Source: Desulfuromonas sp. (GTDB lineage: Bacteria; Desulfobacterota; Desulfuromonadia; Desulfuromonadales; UBA2294). From it: a stretch of DNA of 34,915 nt. The translations under genes and the position numbers were made by a program. The stretch covers positions 1 through 34,915 of the forward strand of contig PKUH01000080.1 of NCBI GenBank assembly GCA_002869615.1, written 5' to 3'. Below, piece by piece: positions 1 through 7,001 of the stretch; position 1 is the stretch's first letter, and each line of letters opens with the position of its first letter. The notes under the pieces were generated by a model that searched no databases, was not told where the DNA came from, and worked only from the letters and a program-made list of their open reading frames with translations.

Positions 1-78
1 CCCGAATCTGATGAGCTTTTTATTGATCTCGGTGAAATCATCATCAACCGGGAATCAATCGACGGAGGTGTAATGTGA
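1..78 (+). CDS. 3' end of an unidentified gene (partial)
   Basis: The frame starting at base 1 is open for 25 codons, ends with TGA at 76-78 and enters from outside the window. Its last residues are RESIDGGVM. The stop overlaps the GTG start of the next gene, and a GGAGGT ribosome-binding site lies inside this tail, so the two genes are probably co-transcribed and translationally coupled. Too little is visible to name the protein. The downstream spore-coat-U gene suggests a chaperone/usher-type secretion cluster upstream, but that is only inference. Confidence 0.5.
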   Translation, partial: PESDELFIDLGEIIINRESIDGGVM

Positions 79-551
79 AAACACGATCTCGCATACTTTT
101 CCAGATCTGCCTGCTGGCAATAATTATCGGCTGTGCCGATGTTGCCTTTTCTGCCCAATGTAATGTGACGACAACAGCCCTCAACTTCGGCAATTATGAC
201 CCCCTCTCATCGGCCCCGACAGATTCGTCGGCAACGGTTAACATCACCTGCCGAACCCCGGCCCGCAATCCTCAGGTCGTGACCTTTCAACTCACCTCGG
301 GTGGCTCCGGCACTCCGGCGCAAAGATCCATGTTGCATCAGTCGGGAGGTGGATCACTTTTTTACAACATCTATTCAAACCCCGGGCGGAATCAGATTAT
401 TGGCGACGGGTCTGGCGGTTCAACGACATTTACCCGAACCGTTGACAAGACATCCCCCTGGAGCCTGCAACTCTATGGCAGAATTGATCCCTTGCAAGTT
501 GTGCCGGTCGGACTCTATTCCGACACAATAATTGCTACAATCCTCTGGTAA
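75..551 (+). CDS. Spore coat U (SCPU) domain secreted protein
   Basis: This 158-residue protein has a hydrophobic signal peptide (about 1-27, likely cut after AFSA) followed by one SCPU domain. Visible family features are Cys29 and Cys59, spaced as in the paired cysteines of this fold, the LNFGNYDPLS segment near residue 36, a central YNIYS/GDG region, and the closing run YGRI..VPVGLYSDTIIATI. The family is exported and usually assembled as a surface or pilus-like subunit by a chaperone/usher pair; the name comes from Myxococcus spore coat protein U and does not imply sporulation here. The start is GTG at 75, preceded by GGAGGT at 64-69 and overlapping the upstream stop by four bases. An IIGC sequence in the leader resembles a lipobox, but the later signal-peptidase-I-like site fits better. 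Confidence 0.85.
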   Translation: MKTRSRILFQICLLAIIIGCADVAFSAQCNVTTTALNFGNYDPLSSAPTDSSATVNITCRTPARNPQVVTFQLTSGGSGTPAQRSMLHQSGGGSLFYNIYSNPGRNQIIGDGSGGSTTFTRTVDKTSPWSLQLYGRIDPLQVVPVGLYSDTIIATILW

Positions 552-560
552 TCCAATTTT

Positions 561-589
561 TTGCACTCAGATCGACAATCTGTTATTGT
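561..589 (+). promoter_or_regulatory. Possible sigma-70 promoter for the FKBP-type isomerase gene
   Basis: TTGCAC at 561-566 and TATTGT at 584-589 are separated by 17 bases, 40 bases before the ATG at 630. The match is moderate. A weak inverted repeat (CGACA 573-577, TGTCG 589-593) overlaps it and could be a terminator remnant or an operator. Confidence 0.35.
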
Positions 590-629
590 GTCGGAATAAT
601 TTTAATTTGACTCAAACAAAGGGGAAACA

Positions 630-1058
630 ATGTCCAAAGTAAAGAATGACGACAAGGTAAAAGTTCACTACACAGGCACTCTTGAAGACGGTACCGTCTT
701 CGATTCGTCGCGCGAGCGGGAGCCGCTTGAATTTACCGTCGGTGGTGGTGAAATGATCAAAGGGTTTGATTCGGCGGTCGTCGGCATGGAAGTCGGTGAA
801 TCGAAGAAATTTACCATAGAAGCTGCGGATGCTTACGGCGAGCGTCGTGATGAGATGGTTTTCCAGGTTGAGCGGAGCCAGCTCCCGGAAGGGATGGAGC
901 CGGAGGTTGGACAACATCTCCAAACCGAGGCCGAAGGCGGTCATCCGGTGATTCTGGAAATTGTTGCCATTGAGGATGCAAACGTCACCCTAGACGGCAA
1001 CCACCCACTGGCCGGCAAGGATCTGAACTTCGATATCGAAGTGATGGGAATCGCTTAA
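630..1058 (+). CDS. FKBP-type peptidyl-prolyl cis-trans isomerase, SlyD-like
   Basis: The protein has 142 residues and no signal peptide, so it is expected in the cytoplasm. The N-terminal segment KVHYTGTLEDGTVFDSS and the GEMIKGFDSAVVGM stretch are classic FKBP motifs. The FKBP domain is interrupted by an insert-in-flap region (about residues 65-120), and the domain closes with LDGNHPLAGKDLNFDIEV, which is characteristic of the SlyD/FkpB branch. These enzymes catalyse proline isomerisation and have chaperone activity through the flap insert. The E. coli SlyD histidine-rich metal-binding tail is absent, so a nickel role is not supported. AAGGGG lies just before the ATG. A strong bidirectional terminator follows, shared with the convergent peroxiredoxin gene. 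Confidence 0.9.
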   Translation: MSKVKNDDKVKVHYTGTLEDGTVFDSSREREPLEFTVGGGEMIKGFDSAVVGMEVGESKKFTIEAADAYGERRDEMVFQVERSQLPEGMEPEVGQHLQTEAEGGHPVILEIVAIEDANVTLDGNHPLAGKDLNFDIEVMGIA

Positions 1059-1079
1059 CGCCGATCCGGCATCAGACGA

Positions 1080-1110
1080 AAAAAAGGGGCTGCGATTGCA
1101 GCCCCTTTTT
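1080..1110. terminator. Bidirectional Rho-independent terminator
   Basis: GGGGCTGC (1086-1093) pairs perfectly with GCAGCCCC (1098-1105) around a four-base loop. It is flanked by an A-run on the left and a T-run on the right, so it can stop transcription of the isomerase (+) and of the convergent peroxiredoxin (-). Confidence 0.9.
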
Positions 1111-1130
1111 CATTTGGAAGAAGAGAAGTT

Positions 1131-1733
1131 TTATAAATTTGAAGCTTCATCCTTGAGATACTCAGCCACGCCATCGGCATCCGGGCGCATCGCCTTGTCG
1201 CCCTTTTCCCAACCAGCCGGGCAAACTTCACCGTACTTCTCGGTAAACTGCAGGGCGTCGATCATCCGCAGCATCTCATCAACATTGCGCCCAAGCGGCA
1301 GGTCGTTGACCACCTGATGGCGGACGACTCCGTCTTTATCGATCAGGAAAGAGCCGCGGAAGGCGACGCCGGCCTCACCGAACTCGACATCGTAAGCCTG
1401 GCAAATCTCGTGTTTAACATCGGCAACGAGCGGATAGGTAACCTGGCCGATACCACCCTCTTCAACCGGAGTGTTGCGCCAGGCGGCATGGGTAAATTGA
1501 GAATCGATCGAGCAACCGATAACCTGAACGCCACGATCCTCAAACTCCTTGATCAGCTTCGAAAAAGCAATCAGTTCGGTCGGGCAGACGAAGGTAAAGT
1601 CAAGCGGGTAGAAGAACAGGACGACGTACTGTTCCGCGAACTCAGACAGGGAAAAATCAGCTTTTATAGTTCCATCAGCCAGTACAGCTGCAGCAGTAAA
1701 ATCCGGGGCTTGCTTACCTACCAGTACGCTCAT
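1131..1733 (-). CDS. Typical 2-Cys peroxiredoxin (AhpC/TSA family)
   Basis: The protein has 200 residues. The peroxidatic motif FYPLDFTFVCPTE places the reactive Cys at residue 50, and the resolving Cys is at about 171 in GEVCPAGW, as in Prx1/AhpC-type dimers. It reduces hydrogen peroxide and organic hydroperoxides in the cytoplasm using thioredoxin-type donors. I chose ATG at 1733 because AAGGAG lies nine bases upstream; an in-frame GTG at 1739 sits too close to that site. Length and both cysteines are normal, with no selenocysteine. A near-consensus promoter lies at 1785-1812. No peroxide-regulator gene (PerR or OxyR) is adjacent. Confidence 0.95.
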   Translation of the reverse strand: MSVLVGKQAPDFTAAAVLADGTIKADFSLSEFAEQYVVLFFYPLDFTFVCPTELIAFSKLIKEFEDRGVQVIGCSIDSQFTHAAWRNTPVEEGGIGQVTYPLVADVKHEICQAYDVEFGEAGVAFRGSFLIDKDGVVRHQVVNDLPLGRNVDEMLRMIDALQFTEKYGEVCPAGWEKGDKAMRPDADGVAEYLKDEASNL

Positions 1734-1784
1734 AATCACATTCTCCTTTTTGGTTGGGATGAGTTAATATTGAAATTGGAAGTC

Positions 1785-1812
1785 ATTTTACCGACTTAAT
1801 TTCGACTGTCAA
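1785..1812 (-). promoter_or_regulatory. Strong sigma-70 promoter for the peroxiredoxin gene
   Basis: Read on the minus strand, a perfect TTGACA (1807-1812) and TAAAAT (1785-1790) are separated by 16 bases, about 50 bases upstream of the peroxiredoxin ATG. This is the best promoter match in the window. Confidence 0.75.
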
Positions 1813-1909
1813 GCAAAACATGACAAAAACGGTTATATTTTCACGCCAAGCCTGAGGTCGATGGAATGTAACGAAAGAGAATAGATTTTGCAACTTCGGT
1901 AAAGCGGTC

Positions 1910-3265
1910 TTATTTGTTCTTTTTTCCATGCACATCCGGGTGGTGCTCCACCATGCAGGAATCGCAGATGCCATGGCTGAACACCATTCCGGCATGCCGG
2001 GACAGATAATCCTCAATCCTGTTCCATAAACCATCATCATCCCTGACTTTCTTGCAGTGCATACAGATGGGAAAAATGTTTCTCAAGTCCTCTATTTCCT
2101 GTATCGACCTGTCCAACTCAGAATCGATAACGTCCTTCTCTTCCTGGAGGATCTGTTTCTCCTGCTCAAGCCGACTCTTTTCGATAAGCAGTCCGTAACT
2201 GCCCAGCAACGGCTTAAGAAATTCAACGTCGGCATCGCTATAGCCATCCTCGCGGTTGGATACGGCCATAATTCCGACAATCTCTCCGCCTGAATCCCGA
2301 ATTGGCATGCCGAGGAAAGATTTCAGCGGCGGATGGCCGGATTCCTTGGGATATCCGCCCCGACGCGGATCGGCATCAGGATCATTTGCAATCACCGGTT
2401 CTCCGGTTTTGAATACAGACCCCCAGAGACTGTCAAAATTGAAAAAATCAAGTCCCGAGGCGACGTTCTCGTTGTAAAAACGATCCGTATCATCGTTCCA
2501 GGCGATATTGGAAATCCCGTGCGACTTTATGAACGGCGTCCCGTCATCCTGGTGCATCAACTCGCAGATAAACCCGATCTCGCTGTCGGTCAGGTCGATC
2601 AGATTCTGCAACGTTCTCTCGCACCAGCCATAGTATATCCCCTTGTCCATGTAGTCTTGCTGCAGGACGACAATCGACTCCATCAGCAGCTTTTTTCTGA
2701 CCAGCCGGTTCTCCGACCTGACGCGCAAAATAGCATTTTTGGTGAGTTGCGCCATCATCTTGACACTTGCCAATACCAGTTCATTCCTCGCGATGGTCCC
2801 ACCGACCATATCGACACCCATAAAACCATACAAAGCGTCACCCTCGTATATGGGCACAACCAGAATACTCGTAATGCCCTGCTCCAGCCAATGACCTTTT
2901 TCAGCGCGGCATTCATCAGGAAGACAGCGTACGTCGTCAACACAAACTGACTCGTTTGCCATCATTTTACTGAAAAACCATGGCAGTTCGGACTCAACAT
3001 CAACCTGTTTCAGGTTGGCAATTTCTGCACTCACATCATCCCGGGTCCATTCATGCGTATTGCTGAAGGTTCCTCTCGTATCAATACCGGCATCATTTTG
3101 AAACAGGTAAACCCGATCTGCGTCAAAATGTTCGCCAATAGCAGCAAGGGCTTCAGTGATCACCTGGTCCAGACCAGACTCTGAACTTTCCAGAAAGCTG
3201 GTTGCCAAAGAGGTAAGTTTTTGTTCCAACTCGATTAATTTTTCATATGCTTTTGTGTTGTACAT
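1910..3265 (-). CDS. Double-GAF sensor protein with C-terminal CxxC...HGICxxC domain
   Basis: The protein has 451 residues and no transmembrane segment. Two GAF-type modules can be seen: residues about 25-185 (ITSILVVPIYEGDALYGFMGVDMV is the typical core) and about 200-370 (FLGMPIRDSGGEIVGIMAVSNR). A coiled-coil stretch (about 370-400) follows. The protein ends in a small Cys-rich module, ICMHCKKVRDDDGLW ... FSHGICDSC, which in many deltaproteobacterial signalling proteins caps PAS/GAF sensors and may bind a metal. There is no kinase, GGDEF or HD output domain, so how the signal leaves the protein is unknown. The same tail occurs in the gene at 33575-34318. The ATG has no clear Shine-Dalgarno sequence. 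The flanking 3266-3542 region is AT-rich and holds no gene. Confidence 0.75.
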   Translation of the reverse strand: MYNTKAYEKLIELEQKLTSLATSFLESSESGLDQVITEALAAIGEHFDADRVYLFQNDAGIDTRGTFSNTHEWTRDDVSAEIANLKQVDVESELPWFFSKMMANESVCVDDVRCLPDECRAEKGHWLEQGITSILVVPIYEGDALYGFMGVDMVGGTIARNELVLASVKMMAQLTKNAILRVRSENRLVRKKLLMESIVVLQQDYMDKGIYYGWCERTLQNLIDLTDSEIGFICELMHQDDGTPFIKSHGISNIAWNDDTDRFYNENVASGLDFFNFDSLWGSVFKTGEPVIANDPDADPRRGGYPKESGHPPLKSFLGMPIRDSGGEIVGIMAVSNREDGYSDADVEFLKPLLGSYGLLIEKSRLEQEKQILQEEKDVIDSELDRSIQEIEDLRNIFPICMHCKKVRDDDGLWNRIEDYLSRHAGMVFSHGICDSCMVEHHPDVHGKKNK

Positions 3266-3542
3266 GAATAGTCCGGAATTAGTAGTTCAAAGCGGAAACG
3301 GCCGGAGACATCGACTCCATCCTGCTTGTGATTTAAGAATTCAACCCGCGCAAAATCACAAAATCATGTTTTCCAACATAAGGCAATATATTTAAACATT
3401 TAAAATAAATAAACCATCTGGCGACAGCACCACTTTTATCCGAGATTGTATTGGCGCAACAGCCAATCAGCGACATGCGGCCGCCTGGCTATTCGAAAAT
3501 GTCCCGGCCGATTTTGACGATTATTTCTGACGAAAGGCAACT

Positions 3543-4445
3543 TTACTTGTCGTTCTTCCTGCGACTGCGCGGATGCGCATCATCATAGACATGCGTCAGG
3601 TGATCGACGCTGACCTGGGTATATTTCTGTGTCGTTGACAGGGAAGAGTGGCCGAGCAGTTCCTGAATCGCCCGGAGATCGGCGCCACCGTCGAGCAGGT
3701 GGGTCGCAAAAGAATGCCTCAGGGCATGTGGTGAAGCATCTTTCAGAACCCCGGCCAGCAGGAGATGTTTCTTGAGATGCCGCTGCACGCTGCGGGGGGT
3801 CAGCCTCTTACCGAAACGGTTAAGGAAAAGGGGTTCATTCTGAGCTGGCCATCCCCTCTCCTCAAGATAGAGATGCAGAGATTTGAGGGCGTGTTGGCCA
3901 ATCGGCACGATCCTCTCCTTGCCCCCCTTGCCGAGTACCCGGACCAGTGCCTGTTCGAAATCGACTGCGCCAACGTCAAGTCCGGTCAGTTCGCTGATAC
4001 GCAATCCGCAGGAGTAGAGAGTTTCAAGGATAGCCCGGTCGCGCAACGAAAGACGGTCGCCGGATTGAATGCTTTCGAGCAGTGCATAGACTTCATCGAC
4101 GGTCAGGGTCGTCGGCAGATATTTTTCCTGGCGCGGCGTTGCAACCAGCTCCCCCGGGTTGGCCTGAACGACCCCTTCCCGAACCAGGTACCGGTAAAAC
4201 GTCCGGATCGCCGCCAGCTTTCTCGAGATCGTTGATTTGCGATTCTTCTTGTGTAGTTGGGCCAGATAGCGCCGCAGGGTGATTTTGTCTACCTGTCCGA
4301 AAACCGAGTCGTCCTGTTTCCTGAACAGCTCCTCGAGAAACCGGTAGAACTCATTAAGGTCCCGGTTATAGGCACTCAGTGTGTGTTCGGAAACATTCCG
4401 TTCAACCTGAAGGTGCCGGCAGAATTTTTCAATCAGACGGTTCAT
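3543..4445 (-). CDS. xerC: Tyrosine recombinase XerC
   Basis: At 300 residues this has the normal XerC length. The N-terminal SAM-like DNA-binding domain (about 1-95) precedes the catalytic domain. All six active-site residues are present: Arg149, Lys173, His240, Arg243, His266 and the nucleophile Tyr275, at nearly the E. coli XerC positions. With XerD it resolves chromosome dimers at dif. GGGAG lies eight bases before the ATG. The gene stands alone on the minus strand, divergent from the lipase operon, and lacks integrase-type neighbours, attachment repeats or cargo, so a housekeeping rather than mobile role is favoured. No dif-like site was recognised in the window. Confidence 0.92.
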   Translation of the reverse strand: MNRLIEKFCRHLQVERNVSEHTLSAYNRDLNEFYRFLEELFRKQDDSVFGQVDKITLRRYLAQLHKKNRKSTISRKLAAIRTFYRYLVREGVVQANPGELVATPRQEKYLPTTLTVDEVYALLESIQSGDRLSLRDRAILETLYSCGLRISELTGLDVGAVDFEQALVRVLGKGGKERIVPIGQHALKSLHLYLEERGWPAQNEPLFLNRFGKRLTPRSVQRHLKKHLLLAGVLKDASPHALRHSFATHLLDGGADLRAIQELLGHSSLSTTQKYTQVSVDHLTHVYDDAHPRSRRKNDK

Positions 4446-4514
4446 CTATCGCTCCCTGGTCGAATATTCGCACGCTTTTACGCTTGAGAGCAATCACCTT
4501 TTCATTGGATGTGA

Positions 4515-4543
4515 TTGACGCTCCGGAACCCGCATGCGATAAT
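4515..4543 (+). promoter_or_regulatory. Sigma-70 promoter of the lipase-yjbQ-DUF362 operon
   Basis: TTGACG (4515-4520) and GATAAT (4538-4543) are separated by 17 bases, ending 20 bases before the lipase ATG, in the divergent gap with xerC. Confidence 0.6.
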
Positions 4544-4563
4544 ATCAGACATTGGAGATATGC

Positions 4564-5427
4564 ATGGATTTGTTGATCAATATCATCGAATTGGCCCTGC
4601 TTCTGGTTTTCGGTTTTACCGTGACCACATTCACCATTGCCCTTTACGAGTGGGCCAATTCGATCGGCCGACCGATCCGCCAGATCCTCGGCATTGCCAA
4701 TCTCTGGCTTGCTCTCCGTCTGATCATTAGCGAATATCTGGCCCTGATCATCACCCTGCTACTCTACCCGTTCGGTTTTCTCAATCTCCCCGAAGGTCAG
4801 ACCCCGGAGGGCAAAAAACCGGTCATTCTTCTGCACGGTTTATTTCTCAATCGCGCCTGCTGGTTTGCCATGAAGCTGCGCTTCAGGCTCCACGGAATTT
4901 CGGATCTGCACACACTGAATCTTTCGCCGCTGAAGGATGTTGAATCAGTGACCGAAATCGTCGCGCGCAAGGTCGACTCCCTACGCCACGAACGGGGCAT
5001 TGAGAAGGTAAATATAATCGGTCACTCAATGGGAGCGATCGTTGCCCGCAACTACACGCAGATACGCGGCGGCGCCAGAAAAGTCGAAAAGTGCATATTG
5101 ATCGGCGCGCCGAACCAGGGCTCGAAGCTGGCGCCTTTTGCGCTGACAACACTCGGGGAAACGCTCCTGCCGGCATCGGATTTCCTGTCCAACCTGAACA
5201 AGCAGGGCTTTCCGCAAACAGTTGATTATCTCAATATCTACAGCCGTCATGACAATATGGTTATTCCGGCGACCTCAAGCAGCCTGACCGATATCAGGAA
5301 TATTGAGTTAACCGGTCTCGGGCACAACTCACTGCTTTACAACGGAAAAACATTCCGGGAAGTCATAATTTTCCTTAATTCTGCCGACCATGAAAACGCT
5401 CAGGATCAACAGCCACAAGAAGGTTGA
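4564..5427 (+). CDS. Membrane-anchored alpha/beta-hydrolase (triacylglycerol lipase-like)
   Basis: The protein has 287 residues. Two N-terminal hydrophobic helices (about 5-28 and 45-72) suggest inner-membrane anchoring. A lipase-type alpha/beta-hydrolase domain follows: the oxyanion-region HG (91-92, VILLHGLF), the nucleophile elbow GHSMG with Ser155, the acid Asp230 (SRHDNMVIP) and His254 (GLGHNSLL). Family knowledge supports ester or acyl-lipid hydrolysis; the substrate is not evident. ATG at 4564 is preceded by GGAG six bases away, better than the upstream TTG at 4552. The last 38 bases overlap the start of the yjbQ gene, so translation is probably coupled. The C-terminal tail is Gln/Asp-rich and looks disordered. 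Confidence 0.82.
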   Translation: MDLLINIIELALLLVFGFTVTTFTIALYEWANSIGRPIRQILGIANLWLALRLIISEYLALIITLLLYPFGFLNLPEGQTPEGKKPVILLHGLFLNRACWFAMKLRFRLHGISDLHTLNLSPLKDVESVTEIVARKVDSLRHERGIEKVNIIGHSMGAIVARNYTQIRGGARKVEKCILIGAPNQGSKLAPFALTTLGETLLPASDFLSNLNKQGFPQTVDYLNIYSRHDNMVIPATSSSLTDIRNIELTGLGHNSLLYNGKTFREVIIFLNSADHENAQDQQPQEG

Positions 5428-5785
5428 GATGATCGATATCACCGGCGAGGTCGTCGCGGCTGTCCGGTCATTCGATTGCGCTTGCGGTATCATCCATCTC
5501 TACGTCCCCCATACGACAGCGGCCGTAACAATTAACGAAAATGCCGACCCCGATGTGACCCGCGACATGATAATGGAATTGAACAGGATCGTCCCTTTCG
5601 AAGATGGTTATCATCATCTCGAAGGGAACAGTGCGGCTCATCTGAAGAGTTCGCTGATCGGAGTCAGTGAATTTATCCCGCTAGAAGATGGCAAGCCGGT
5701 CCTCGGCATCTGGCAGGGTATCTATTTTTGTGAATTTGACGGGCCGCGACAGAGAAAACTTCACATCAGGATAGTGCCGACATGA
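5390..5785 (+). CDS. yjbQ: YjbQ family protein (UPF0047, secondary thiamine-phosphate synthase type)
   Basis: This 131-residue protein covers the whole family. Signature stretches are HTTAAVTINENADPDV, HHLEGNSAAHLKSSLIG and GIWQGIYFCEFDGPRQRK, which form the His-rich active-site surface of the trimeric fold. E. coli YjbQ has a weak thiamine-phosphate synthase activity, but the physiological role of the family is unsettled. The ATG lies inside the lipase C-terminus and the stop overlaps the ATG of the DUF362 gene (ATGA), so the three genes form one tightly coupled operon. Confidence 0.9.
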   Translation: MKTLRINSHKKVEMIDITGEVVAAVRSFDCACGIIHLYVPHTTAAVTINENADPDVTRDMIMELNRIVPFEDGYHHLEGNSAAHLKSSLIGVSEFIPLEDGKPVLGIWQGIYFCEFDGPRQRKLHIRIVPT

Positions 5786-6921
5786 AAATCCGGGTCGCCA
5801 TCAATCAGGTGCCCGACTACAGTCGCGACAACATCAGCAGGGCAATCAGAAATCAAATCGATTTGCTCGGCGGCATGGCAGGTTTTGTAAAACCGGGACA
5901 AACGGTTCTGGTCAAACCAAACATGCTGGCCGGAAAATCACCAGAAAAAGCGGTCACCACCCACCCGGAAGTTGTCCGGGCAGTCATTGAAGAGGTTCTG
6001 CGCGCCGGTGGCAAGGTTCTGGTCGGTGACTCTCCCGGCATCGGCAAGTCCGATCAGGTTGCTCGGAAATGCGGAATTATGCAGGTTATCGAGGAGACCG
6101 GTGCGACGTTCACACCTTTTATCGAATCTGTCTTAGTCCCCGGCAAGAATGGCATCTTTCAGCACCTTGAAATTGCCAAAGAGGTTCTCGCTGCCGATGT
6201 CATCATCAATCTGCCGAAGCTCAAAACCCACCAGATGATGGGCCTGACCTGCGGTATAAAAAATATGTTTGGAGCGGTCGTCGGCATGCGCAAGATCCGC
6301 CTGCACCTCCAGGCCGGTACCAACAAGGAATTCTTCGCGACGATGTTGCTCGAGCTGGCTGAATTCCTGAACCCGGCTCTGACTTTGGTCGATGGCATCA
6401 CTGCCATGCAGGGGGATGGTCCCGGCAGCGGCGACCCGGTTCAGGTCGGCGTCCTGATCGCTTCGCCATCGATGCAGGCCGTCGATACGGTTGCCTGCAA
6501 TCTTCTCAACCTCCCCGACAGCTCGGTCTGGACGCAAAAAGTAGCCCTCGCCTCACAGCGGCCTGGCTGCCGGATGGAGGAGATCGCGCTGGTCGGCGAG
6601 CCGATCGAGGGATTGCGGCCACAGCAATTCAAACCGGCCAAATCGACCGATGTTAATTTCAGCCTGCCGGCTTTTTTGCGCAAGCCGCTCAAGAAAAGCA
6701 TCACCGCCCGCCCCGAGCCTGATCATAACCTCTGCGTCCGATGCGGCGAATGTGTGAAAAGTTGCCCGCCCCGGGCGATGCGGATAACCCACAACCGGCT
6801 TGAAATCGATTTTGCCACCTGCATCCGCTGTTTCTGTTGCCAGGAGCTCTGTCCGCATGGCGCACTTGAAACCCGCCAGGGTCTGCTGCTTCGCCTCTCC
6901 CGCTTATTTATAAAAAGTTAG
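5782..6921 (+). CDS. DUF362 domain protein with C-terminal 2[4Fe-4S] ferredoxin domain
   Basis: The protein has 379 residues. The DUF362 domain (about 1-290) shows VLVKPNMLAG, KLKTHQMMGLTCGIKNMFG and VDGITAMQGDGPGSGDPV. The C-terminal 55 residues hold two four-cysteine clusters, CVRCGECVKSC and CIRCFCCQELC, as in bacterial 2[4Fe-4S] ferredoxins. The family is common in anaerobes and its reaction is unknown; an electron-transfer role is inferred from the clusters. It is the last gene of the lipase-yjbQ-DUF362 operon. Its stop codon lies inside an AT-rich inverted repeat (6912-6937). Confidence 0.88.
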   Translation: MKIRVAINQVPDYSRDNISRAIRNQIDLLGGMAGFVKPGQTVLVKPNMLAGKSPEKAVTTHPEVVRAVIEEVLRAGGKVLVGDSPGIGKSDQVARKCGIMQVIEETGATFTPFIESVLVPGKNGIFQHLEIAKEVLAADVIINLPKLKTHQMMGLTCGIKNMFGAVVGMRKIRLHLQAGTNKEFFATMLLELAEFLNPALTLVDGITAMQGDGPGSGDPVQVGVLIASPSMQAVDTVACNLLNLPDSSVWTQKVALASQRPGCRMEEIALVGEPIEGLRPQQFKPAKSTDVNFSLPAFLRKPLKKSITARPEPDHNLCVRCGECVKSCPPRAMRITHNRLEIDFATCIRCFCCQELCPHGALETRQGLLLRLSRLFIKS

Positions 6922-6937
6922 AACATATTAACTTTTT
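6912..6937. promoter_or_regulatory. AT-rich perfect inverted repeat (terminator or operator)
   Basis: AAAAAGTTA (6912-6920) is perfectly complementary to TAACTTTTT (6929-6937) around the eight-base spacer GAACATAT. It covers the DUF362 stop codon and ends four bases before the -35 element of the TonB-receptor promoter. The T-rich right arm allows a weak terminator; the position also fits a repressor site. Confidence 0.5.
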
Positions 6938-6940
6938 TGC

Positions 6941-6968
6941 TTGACCTTCCTTTCTTATCTGTTACTAT
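6941..6968 (+). promoter_or_regulatory. Sigma-70 promoter of the TonB-dependent receptor gene
   Basis: TTGACC (6941-6946) and TACTAT (6963-6968) are separated by 16 bases, 33 bases before the ATG, with a strong AGGAGGA ribosome-binding site between. I see no sequence resembling a Fur box. Confidence 0.6.
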
Positions 6969-7001
6969 TTTTGTCTTATTTATATATCAGGAGGAAGCTA
7001 T

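Noticed and set aside
3450-3467. Inverted repeat ATTGGC-GCAACA-GCCAAT downstream of xerC
   Set aside because: Only six base pairs and no T-tract on the relevant strand; too weak for a terminator.
3543-4445. Integrase of a mobile element
   Set aside because: The protein is a canonical XerC with no attachment repeats, tRNA or cargo around it.
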